Source of the DNA: Acidimicrobiia bacterium
GTDB lineage: Bacteria > Actinomycetota > Acidimicrobiia > Acidimicrobiales > AC-14
Length of the DNA stretch: 64,000 nt
Reading direction: 5' to 3'
NCBI GenBank assembly: GCA_023264995.1
Contig: JAHFUR010000008.1
Span: 62,001-126,000 of the forward strand
Position 1 is the first letter of the stretch. Each line of letters opens with the position of its first letter. A program made the translations under genes and the position numbers. The notes beneath the pieces are model-generated. The model had not been told where the DNA came from. It saw only the letters and a list, made by a program, of their open reading frames with translations, and did no database searches. Of this stretch, positions 57,864-64,000 are shown in pieces.

Positions 57864-57916
57864 GGCGAATTCAGATAACGTCAGGCTCCGACGCTATCCG
57901 CACGTGAGGGGGGCTC

Positions 57917-58165
57917 TTGCAAGGAGTCATCAAGTCCTACGACCCGGGGACCAGCGAAGGCGTCGTCATGCGCGACACGGACCGCTCCGAGTACGACCTT
58001 TCGCCGCACGCCCTGACCGGGTCGGTCTTCCGCATGCTCCGCCAGGGCCAGCGGGTCGTGTTCGACCTCGACGGCGACGGCCGGGCCACCCGGGTGCGCC
58101 TCGGCTCGGAGGTCGACATGGGGACGCCCGGGTTCGCCCCCCGGCCCGACGACAGGCCGCGATGA
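57917..58165 (+). CDS. Cold-shock-domain-like small protein
   Basis: 82 residues from TTG 57917, with GAGGGGG upstream. [50 protein letters not shown] follows the OB-fold pattern of cold-shock-like proteins (the family usually has SGYGFI/FVHFS, here weaker). It probably binds nucleic acid. It overlaps pckG start by 4 nt (ATGA), so the two may be co-expressed. A disordered tail closes it. Confidence 0.65.
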   Translation: MQGVIKSYDPGTSEGVVMRDTDRSEYDLSPHALTGSVFRMLRQGQRVVFDLDGDGRATRVRLGSEVDMGTPGFAPRPDDRPR

Positions 58166-59970
58166 CCGACGTCGCGCCTCCCACGCCCAACCAGCGCCTG
58201 CTGGACTGGGTCAAGGAGACGGTCGAGCTGTGCCAGCCCGACCGCGTGGAGTGGTGCGACGGCTCGCAGGAGGAGTACGACCGGCTGTGCCAGCTCCTGG
58301 TCGACGGTGGCACGCTGACCCGGCTCGACGAGTCCAGACGGCCGAACAGCTTCTGGGCCACCTCGGACCCCGGTGACGTGGCCCGCGTCGAGGACCGCAC
58401 GTTCATCTGCTCGGCCAAGGAGATCGACGCCGGCCCCACGAACAACTGGCGCGACCCGGCGGAGATGAAGCAGACCCTCACCGGGCTCTTCCGGGGCTCG
58501 ATGCGGGGGCGCACCCTGTATGTCGTCCCCTTCAGCATGGGCCCCATCGGCTCGCCCATCGCCCACATCGGCGTGGAGCTCACCGACTCGGCCTACGTGG
58601 CCGTCAGCATGTGGATCATGACCAGGATGGGCCAGAAGGTCCTCGACACGCTCGGCCCAGACGGCGCCTTCGTCCCCTGCCTGCACTCCGTGGGCGCCCC
58701 GCTCGCGCCCGGGCAGGCCGACGTGACCTGGCCCTGCGACCCCGACAACAAGTACATCGTCCACTTCCCCGAGGAGCGGTCGATCTGGTCGTACGGCTCG
58801 GGCTACGGCGGCAACGCCCTCCTGGGCAAGAAGTGCTTCGCCCTGCGCATCGCCTCCTCGATCGCGCGCGACGACGGCTGGCTGGCCGAGCACATGCTCA
58901 TCCTGAAGCTGACAAACCCGGCCGGCGAGTCCCAGTACCTCGCCGCCGCCTTCCCGTCGGCATGCGGCAAGACCAACCTGGCCATGCTCGTGCCCACCAT
59001 CCCGGGCTGGAGGGTCGAGACCGTCGGCGACGACATCTGCTGGATGAAGTTCGGCGCCGACGGCCGGCTGTGGGCCATCAACCCCGAGGCCGGCTTCTTC
59101 GGCGTGGCGCCCGGCACGTCGCACCGCACCAACCACAATGCCATGGAGACGCTGCGGTCGAACTGCCTGTTCACCAACACCGCCCTCACCGACGACGGCG
59201 ACGTGTGGTGGGAGGAGATGACCGACGAGCTGCCGGCGCACCTCATCGACTGGGAGCGCAAGGACTGGACACCCGAGTCGGGCACCCCCGCGGCCCACCC
59301 CAATGCCCGTTTCACCGCCCCGGCCGCCCAGTGCCCCACCATCGCCGCCGAGTGGGAAGACCCCAAGGGCGTGCCGATCTCGGCCATCCTCTTCGGCGGC
59401 CGCCGGTCGTCGGTGGTCCCGCTGGTGCAGGAGGCCCGGAACTGGCGGCAGGGCGTCTTCCTCGGGTCGATCATGGCCTCTGAGACCACCGCGGCCCAGG
59501 CCGGTGCGGTGGGCAAACTGCGCCGTGACCCCTTCGCCATGCTCCCGTTCTGCGGCTACAACATGGGCGACTACCTCGGCCAGTGGCTCCACATCGGTGC
59601 CTCGGCCGACCCGGCCAAGCTGCCGAGGCTCTACTACGTCAACTGGTTCCGCAAGAGCCCCGACGGCAAGTGGCTGTGGCCGGGCTACGGCGAGAACAGC
59701 CGGGTGCTGGCCTGGGTCTTCGACCGGGTGGCCGGCACGGCGGCCGCGGTCGAGACGGCGGTCGGCCTGGTGCCGGCGGCCGGCGGCATCAATGTCGACG
59801 GCCTCGACGTGGCCCCGGCCGACATGGCCGAGCTACTTCGGGTCGGCACGGAGGAGTGGCGGGCCGAAGTTCCCTCCATCGAGGAGCATTACGCGAACCT
59901 GGGCGAGCGGCTCCCGGTGGAGCTGCGCGACGAGCTCAACGCGCTGGAGAAGCGCCTTTCCGCGGCGTAG
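58162..59970 (+). CDS. pckG: Phosphoenolpyruvate carboxykinase (GTP)
   Basis: 602 residues from ATG 58162, close to the usual 600-620. GTP-type motifs: [18 protein letters not shown], the P-loop [12 protein letters not shown] with the hyper-reactive Cys, and the [27 protein letters not shown] region. It converts oxaloacetate and GTP to PEP, the first step of gluconeogenesis, or fixes CO2 in reverse. It is coupled to the cold-shock-like gene. Confidence 0.97.
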   Translation: MTDVAPPTPNQRLLDWVKETVELCQPDRVEWCDGSQEEYDRLCQLLVDGGTLTRLDESRRPNSFWATSDPGDVARVEDRTFICSAKEIDAGPTNNWRDPAEMKQTLTGLFRGSMRGRTLYVVPFSMGPIGSPIAHIGVELTDSAYVAVSMWIMTRMGQKVLDTLGPDGAFVPCLHSVGAPLAPGQADVTWPCDPDNKYIVHFPEERSIWSYGSGYGGNALLGKKCFALRIASSIARDDGWLAEHMLILKLTNPAGESQYLAAAFPSACGKTNLAMLVPTIPGWRVETVGDDICWMKFGADGRLWAINPEAGFFGVAPGTSHRTNHNAMETLRSNCLFTNTALTDDGDVWWEEMTDELPAHLIDWERKDWTPESGTPAAHPNARFTAPAAQCPTIAAEWEDPKGVPISAILFGGRRSSVVPLVQEARNWRQGVFLGSIMASETTAAQAGAVGKLRRDPFAMLPFCGYNMGDYLGQWLHIGASADPAKLPRLYYVNWFRKSPDGKWLWPGYGENSRVLAWVFDRVAGTAAAVETAVGLVPAAGGINVDGLDVAPADMAELLRVGTEEWRAEVPSIEEHYANLGERLPVELRDELNALEKRLSAA

Positions 59971-60009
59971 GGCGGTGTCCATCCAATCGATCAAGGCGAG
60001 GGAGGCTCA

Positions 60010-60246
60010 TTGGCAGCGCAGGCGTACGTTCTGATCCAGACCGACGTAGGCAAGTCGGCCCAGGTGGCGGAGGAGGTCGGCGGGATCGACGGCGTGATCG
60101 CCGCCCACAACGTGACCGGCAACTACGACGTGATCGTCCTGGTCGAGGCGGCCTCGATGGACGACCTCGGCCGCCTGGTGGTGAACAAGATCCAGCTCAT
60201 CCACGGGATCACCCGCACCACCACCTGCTCGGTGGTGCACCTGTAG
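60010..60246 (+). CDS. Lrp/AsnC ligand-binding domain protein (stand-alone RAM)
   Basis: 78 residues from TTG 60010 with GAGGGAGG upstream. It corresponds to the C-terminal RAM domain of Lrp/AsnC without the DNA-binding helix-turn-helix: QTDVGKSAQVAEEV, GNYDVIVLVEA, ITRTTTCSVVH. Such proteins bind amino acids and oligomerise. Stop codons of this gene and the convergent membrane-protein gene abut (60244-60249). Confidence 0.85.
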   Translation: MAAQAYVLIQTDVGKSAQVAEEVGGIDGVIAAHNVTGNYDVIVLVEAASMDDLGRLVVNKIQLIHGITRTTTCSVVHL

Positions 60247-60621
60247 CTACCGAGGACCGACCTGCCAGGCCCGGATGCCCAGGCCCATGAGGAACAGGCC
60301 GCCGAGCCCGTAGAGCAGGTAGAGCTTGTCGCGCAGCTGCTGGCGGTAGGAATAGATGATGCCGATCGACGCCAGCGTGACGAACCCGTAGAACATGTGG
60401 AAGTTGAGGTTCTCGGGCACCTTCTTGCCGGCCACCATGCTGACGCCGATGCCGACCTGCACGAACACTGCCAACTGCACGGCGGCGGTGAAGCGCCAGA
60501 GGGACCGCCGCCGCCAAGCCGACCAGCGGCCGGCGGCCAGCGCCCAGAGCCCGGCCAGCCCGTTACCGACGATGACCACCCAGGCGAAGCCGCGGTGGAA
60601 CCCCGCCACCGACGCCAGCAT
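60247..60621 (-). CDS. Small membrane protein (four predicted helices)
   Basis: 124 residues from ATG 60621. Hydrophobic segments around 10-28, 42-62, 72-90 and 103-120 predict four membrane helices, with a basic loop (RWSAWRRRSLWR). No recognised family. It starts 2 nt after the PIG-L deacetylase stop, so they form a transcription unit. Function unknown. Confidence 0.7.
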   Translation of the reverse strand: MLASVAGFHRGFAWVVIVGNGLAGLWALAAGRWSAWRRRSLWRFTAAVQLAVFVQVGIGVSMVAGKKVPENLNFHMFYGFVTLASIGIIYSYRQQLRDKLYLLYGLGGLFLMGLGIRAWQVGPR

Positions 60622-60623
60622 GG

Positions 60624-61418
60624 TCAGGCCAGCCCGTCGAAGAGGTCCGTCTCGACCAGCCCGGGCGGGGCGCCGCAGCGGATGAACCACTCCTGGCCGA
60701 AGGCCCCGGCGAACATCTCGGGGGCCATGGCCAGGAAGAACGATGCCTCGGAGATCTGGCTGGCGTGGGCGGCCATGGAGGCCCGTTTGCGGTCGAGCCA
60801 GGGCAGCACGTCGACCGTGGTGGTGATCCGGTGCTCGGGGACGCCGAGCTCCCCGAAGTCCTCGGGGTTGAGGTCACCCGGCATCGGCGCGCCGGCCTGG
60901 GCAGCGGTGCGCATCGACCGCTGGAGGTAGTCGCGGTTGATGGTGCTCATGTACACCTTCGGCGTGCCTGCCAGCTCGGCCGCCCGCAGGCCGACCCGGT
61001 GCACCTGGATGTGGTCGGGGTGGCCGTACCCGCCGTGCTCGTCGTAGGCGGTGAGGATGTCGGCCCTCTCGTCGATGAGGATGGCCGCCAACCGGGCGGC
61101 GGCCTCCTCGATGTCGGCCTGCCAGAACGACGCCGGCAGCTCGTTCTCGGGCGTACCGATCATGCCCGAGTCGACGTACCCGAGGAACTCCACGCGGGCC
61201 ACACCGAGGACCGCGGCCGACGCCATCGTCTCAGCCACCCGCCGTTGCCACAGCTCCTCGCCGTCGTCGAGGTACCCCTCGGCCACCTCGCCGTGCTCGC
61301 CTTTGGTGGCGACGACCAGGACGACCCGGTGCCCCTCCTCGGCGGCCTTGGCCATCACCCCTCCGGTGGCGATGGACTCGTCGTCGGGATGGGCGTGGAA
61401 CGTTACGAGGGTTGCCAT
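60624..61418 (-). CDS. PIG-L (LmbE-like) deacetylase, mycothiol-type
   Basis: 264 residues from ATG 61418. Zinc site AHPDDE at the N-terminus and DEHGGYGHPDH near residue 130 define the PIG-L family, which includes the mycothiol enzymes MshB and Mca. The region TLVTFHAHPDDESIATGG resembles both; the GYVDSGM segment is like Mca. So mycothiol S-conjugate amidase or GlcNAc-Ins deacetylase is likely, but not resolved. TAGCGT on the minus strand (61433-61428) lies 9 nt before the ATG. Confidence 0.8.
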   Translation of the reverse strand: MATLVTFHAHPDDESIATGGVMAKAAEEGHRVVLVVATKGEHGEVAEGYLDDGEELWQRRVAETMASAAVLGVARVEFLGYVDSGMIGTPENELPASFWQADIEEAAARLAAILIDERADILTAYDEHGGYGHPDHIQVHRVGLRAAELAGTPKVYMSTINRDYLQRSMRTAAQAGAPMPGDLNPEDFGELGVPEHRITTTVDVLPWLDRKRASMAAHASQISEASFFLAMAPEMFAGAFGQEWFIRCGAPPGLVETDLFDGLA

Positions 61419-61450
61419 TGCCCGGCGACGCTACCGGAGGCGCCGCCGCT

Positions 61451-62152
61451 TCACGAGAAGCTGAGCGGCCCGCAGCGGAACGTGCTGTAGGGCGCCAGGG
61501 CGGGATCGTCGGCTCCCAGCATCGACGCGGCCCGGTGCACCTCGTCGAGCACCAGGCCCACCAGGAGGTAGCTGGTCGTCCGGGCCTGGTAGAAGCGGCC
61601 GTCCGACGAGGTGGCGGCGTAGGCCACCAGGCCCGGCCCCTGGCAGCCCACGCCGGCGCGTGACTCGGCCCCGGTCCGCACGGCCAGCTCCGCCGGCTGG
61701 CCAGCAAGGGTCACCCGCTCGACCTTGCAGGCCCGCAGCACGAACAGGCCGACGTTCGGGCCGGCGGCGCTGCGCCCCACGGCCGCGAAGGCGGCCTGGG
61801 CCGGGCCGACGTCGAGCTGGGCCCCGCCGATGGCCTTGACCCCCTCGGCGCCGGCGGGCAGCTCGGTCTCGGCTCCCCCGCCGGCGGCCAGCTCCATCCG
61901 GACCTTCCAGGCGCCGCCGGCGCCGACCCGGCCCGTGACCAGCCGGTCGGGGCGGCCGTCGCCGTCGAAATCGCCGGCCGCAGTGCTGGCTTCGACGGTG
62001 GCGGTGGGCGCGGGGAGGTTGGGGCAACCGGTCGACACGATCGTCGTCGGTCCCGCCCCCACCGGCGCCGTAGGGTCGGCGGTGTCGGTGGCCTTGCCAC
62101 GACAGCCGCCAAGCAGGAGCGCCGCCAGCACGAGAACGAGCACCCGCCTCAT
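61451..62152 (-). CDS. Predicted lipoprotein with FG-GAP-like segment
   Basis: 233 residues from ATG 62152. Signal with lipobox ALLLGGC (Cys17). A GDFDGDGRPDRLVTG segment near residue 60 is a FG-GAP/VCBS-like calcium-binding motif. No other recognised domain. TAGGGT on the minus strand (62165-62160), 7 nt before the ATG, suggests leaderless transcription; it overlaps the -10 box of the divergent GH1 gene. Confidence 0.7.
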   Translation of the reverse strand: MRRVLVLVLAALLLGGCRGKATDTADPTAPVGAGPTTIVSTGCPNLPAPTATVEASTAAGDFDGDGRPDRLVTGRVGAGGAWKVRMELAAGGGAETELPAGAEGVKAIGGAQLDVGPAQAAFAAVGRSAAGPNVGLFVLRACKVERVTLAGQPAELAVRTGAESRAGVGCQGPGLVAYAATSSDGRFYQARTTSYLLVGLVLDEVHRAASMLGADDPALAPYSTFRCGPLSFS

Positions 62153-62176
62153 CCCCGGGACCCTAGCGTGGAGGGG
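62153..62176. promoter_or_regulatory. Overlapping divergent -10 boxes
   Basis: Only 24 bp separate two divergent start codons. TAGGGT on the minus strand (62165-62160) and TAGCGT on the plus strand (62164-62169) share the TA at 62164-62165; each is 7 nt from its own ATG. Two polymerases cannot bind both at once. Confidence 0.55.
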
Positions 62177-63589
62177 ATGACCGAGACCCGGCCCCTGCGC
62201 CTGCCCGCCGGCTTCCGGTTCGGTGTGGCCACGTCGGCGTTCCAGACCGAGGGCGGGATGAACGGCCCCGGGCAGCCGGCCAACGACTGGCTGGCATGGG
62301 AGCGCTCCGGCCGGGTCGAGCCCTCCGGCGCGGCCCTATCATTCTGGGAGCGCTACGAGGACCATCTCGACCGGGCCGTAGCTGCCGGCTGCGACGCCTT
62401 CCGCCTCTCGGTGGAGTGGGCGCGCTGCGAACCGGCCGAGGGCCAGATCGACGAGGCCGCTTTCGACCGCTACCGGGCCATCCTGACCGCCTGCCACGAA
62501 CGGGGCCTGCGGCCGACCGTCTGCCTCCACCACTTCACCCATCCCCACTGGCTCGGCCCCAACTTCTGGCTGGGCCTCGGGAGCCCCGAGCGGTTCGCGG
62601 CGTGGGTGGGAGCGGCCGTCGACCGCCTGGCCGGCGGCTGCCAGAACTGGCTCACGCTCAACGAGGTCAACGGGTACGCCGTCCAGGCCTACGTGCTCGG
62701 CACCCTCCCCCCGGGCCGGAGGCTGGCCTACGGCGACCTCGTCCGGTCCCTCGACCACCTCCTCACCGCCCACGTCCTGGCCCACGCCGCCATCCACCGG
62801 CGCCAGCCGGCGGCGGTGGTGTCGACCGACAACCACTCGTCGTCGCTCTACGAGCTCGACCGGATGCTCATCGACGTGCTGCTGGCCCGGTCCGAGGGCG
62901 TCTCCCGGTCCGGGTTGCGCGACTGGCTGGCCGGGCGCCGTGAGGAGCAGCACACCGCCCTCGGGGGCACCGGGCGGGCCGACGCCCCGATCCAGCGCCT
63001 CACCCGGTCCATCCTGCCCCTCGACCAGGCCCTGCCCCGGGCCGTCGCCGCCGTCTATGACGGGCCGCACGACCGCCCGCTCGACCTCGTGTCGGTGAAC
63101 TACTACGACCCGGTGGCGGCCGACCACCTGCGCCTGCCCGGGCACCGCACCGCCGGCGGGCGCACCTGGTCGCCGGTCGGCAAGCACTGGGACATGGCCA
63201 TCCACCCCGAGGGCCTGCTGACCTACCTTCGCCTCAACACCCACCCCGGCCTGGACATCGAGGTGTCGGAGAACGGGCTGTGCAACCGGGTACGCGCCGG
63301 GCAGGCCTGGCCCCGGGGCGACGGCTGGGACCGGGGCCGCGCGCTGCGCGCCCACCTGAGCGCCGTTGTCGCCGCCATCGACGAGGGCCTCCCGGTCACG
63401 GGCTACTTCCACTGGACCCTGGCCGACTGTTACGAGTGGGGGTCCTACCAGCCCCGATTCGGGCTGTACGGCGTGGACCGCGAGCGTGACGCCCGGTGGC
63501 TCGATCATGACTCGCTGGGGGGCAACGCCGCCGGCGCCTACCGGACGCTGGCCGAGGGGCTACGGGCCGGTGACCGCTCCGTGCTCTGA
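62177..63589 (+). CDS. GH1 family glycosidase (beta-glucosidase-like)
   Basis: 470 residues from ATG 62177 (GTG 62168 is an alternative). Acid/base E163 in TLNEVNGY (normally TxNEP; Pro is Val here) and nucleophile E365 in EVSENGL. N-terminal FGVATSAFQTEGG is the GH1 signature. It hydrolyses beta-linked sugars; the exact sugar is unknown. No signal peptide, so intracellular. TAGCGT lies 7 nt before the ATG. Confidence 0.92.
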   Translation: MTETRPLRLPAGFRFGVATSAFQTEGGMNGPGQPANDWLAWERSGRVEPSGAALSFWERYEDHLDRAVAAGCDAFRLSVEWARCEPAEGQIDEAAFDRYRAILTACHERGLRPTVCLHHFTHPHWLGPNFWLGLGSPERFAAWVGAAVDRLAGGCQNWLTLNEVNGYAVQAYVLGTLPPGRRLAYGDLVRSLDHLLTAHVLAHAAIHRRQPAAVVSTDNHSSSLYELDRMLIDVLLARSEGVSRSGLRDWLAGRREEQHTALGGTGRADAPIQRLTRSILPLDQALPRAVAAVYDGPHDRPLDLVSVNYYDPVAADHLRLPGHRTAGGRTWSPVGKHWDMAIHPEGLLTYLRLNTHPGLDIEVSENGLCNRVRAGQAWPRGDGWDRGRALRAHLSAVVAAIDEGLPVTGYFHWTLADCYEWGSYQPRFGLYGVDRERDARWLDHDSLGGNAAGAYRTLAEGLRAGDRSVL

Positions 63590-63594
63590 CGCCC

Positions 63595-64000
63595 TCACAT
63601 CCGGTCGAGCAGCGTCGCCTTCTTGAGCTCGAACTCGGCCTGGGTGATCACGCCCCGCTGGCGCAGCTCCTCGAGCTTCTCGAGCTGCTCCAAGGGCGAC
63701 AGCTCACGGCGGCCGGCCATCCGGTCCGCGTCGCGCGCCGCGGCGGCCTCGATGGCCCGGTGGATCTCGTTCTGGGTGTCCTGGGGGTGGGCGAAGCTGC
63801 CGAACTGCTCCTGACCTCGCTCGCCGCCGGACTCCACCAGCAGGTCGCCGGCGCCCAGCAGGCGCTGGAACAGGCTCTGGTGGTAGCTGACGTCGTTGAG
63901 GCGCTCCAGGGGGATCTCCTTGCCCTGGCGGGAGACAACGCCCTTGCGGAAGATCAGCCGGTCGGTGGTGAGCACGAAATCAGTGGTGATCCATGCCGCG
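63595..64000 (-). CDS. PH-domain (bPH_2) and SHOCT protein (partial, runs off right edge)
   Basis: The visible 135 C-terminal residues begin inside a bPH_2 domain: TTDRLIFRKGVVSRQGKEIPLERLNDV, followed by GAGDLLVESGGERGQEQFG. The end carries a SHOCT motif: LEELRQRGVITQAEFELKKATLL. The reading frame continues past 64000 (AWITTDFVL). Such proteins are membrane-anchored, of poorly known role. It is convergent with the GH1 gene, 5 bp apart. Confidence 0.8.
   Translation of the reverse strand, partial: AAWITTDFVLTTDRLIFRKGVVSRQGKEIPLERLNDVSYHQSLFQRLLGAGDLLVESGGERGQEQFGSFAHPQDTQNEIHRAIEAAAARDADRMAGRRELSPLEQLEKLEELRQRGVITQAEFELKKATLLDRM

Noticed and set aside
57864-57916. Face-to-face overlapping promoters TAACGT (plus) and TAGCGT (minus) between thiL and the cold-shock-like gene
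   Set aside because: The hexamers match only loosely in context, spacing to the starts is long and no -35 is visible; too weak to call.

Overview
The window is GC-rich, high-coding-density DNA from an actinobacterium, most likely class Acidimicrobiia or a relative. The evidence is a housekeeping run (YceD, SepIVA-like, coaD, rsmD, recG, DAK2 protein, rpmB, thiD, thiL, GTP-type PEPCK, LmbE-type deacetylase), secreted proteins with Thr/Ser linkers, and many genes that appear leaderless: a TANNNT -10 hexamer lies 6-9 nt before an ATG or GTG. No rRNA, tRNA or CRISPR array was seen. Taxonomy is an inference.

Layout. (1) 1-1907: housekeeping genes on the minus strand. (2) 1970-3601: a secreted metalloprotease-like protein with an FnIII domain. 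(3) 3629-29634: a biosynthetic gene cluster in divergent and convergent blocks. The plus block 3629-8096 has a CaiB-type protein, an AMP ligase and a sulfotransferase. The minus block 8162-11701 has an aryl-CoA-ligase-like enzyme, an unknown protein, a PaaA/PaaC-type di-iron protein and an SDR. The plus block 11753-17145 has a phosphopantetheinyl transferase, a glycosyltransferase, a class III aminotransferase, a VOC protein and an A-T didomain. The minus block 17108-27275 has three NRPS proteins: a decayed A domain split around a C domain, then A-MT-T-C, then A-T-C. An MBL hydrolase and an archaeal-type AspRS paralogue follow. Most adjacent genes inside each block overlap by 4 nt (GTGA/ATGA/TTGA), so translational coupling is the rule. 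No thioesterase or reductase release domain is present.

(4) 29643-33707: small metabolism and transport genes (FixH/YtkA-like protein, ABC exporter, cupredoxin lipoprotein, VOC, HAD). (5) 33731-51717: an accessory region with two paralogous animal-type heme peroxidases, secreted choice-of-anchor-P-like proteins with long Thr/Ser linkers, a subtilase with a small partner gene, a YegP/beta-helix fusion, an oligopeptide ABC transporter operon with intercistronic hairpins and a 65-bp triplicated repeat, and a P-domain/RTX protein. (6) 51775-64000: housekeeping and central metabolism, ending in a GH1 glycosidase and a partial PH/SHOCT protein.

The most unusual items are the NRPS protein at 24507-27275 (remnants of one adenylation domain on both sides of a condensation domain), the palindromic elements with an exact 26-nt centre at 15445-15508 and 56876-56943, and the repeat/hairpin system inside the peptide-transporter operon. 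All names are from recognised motifs read by eye; no database search was run.
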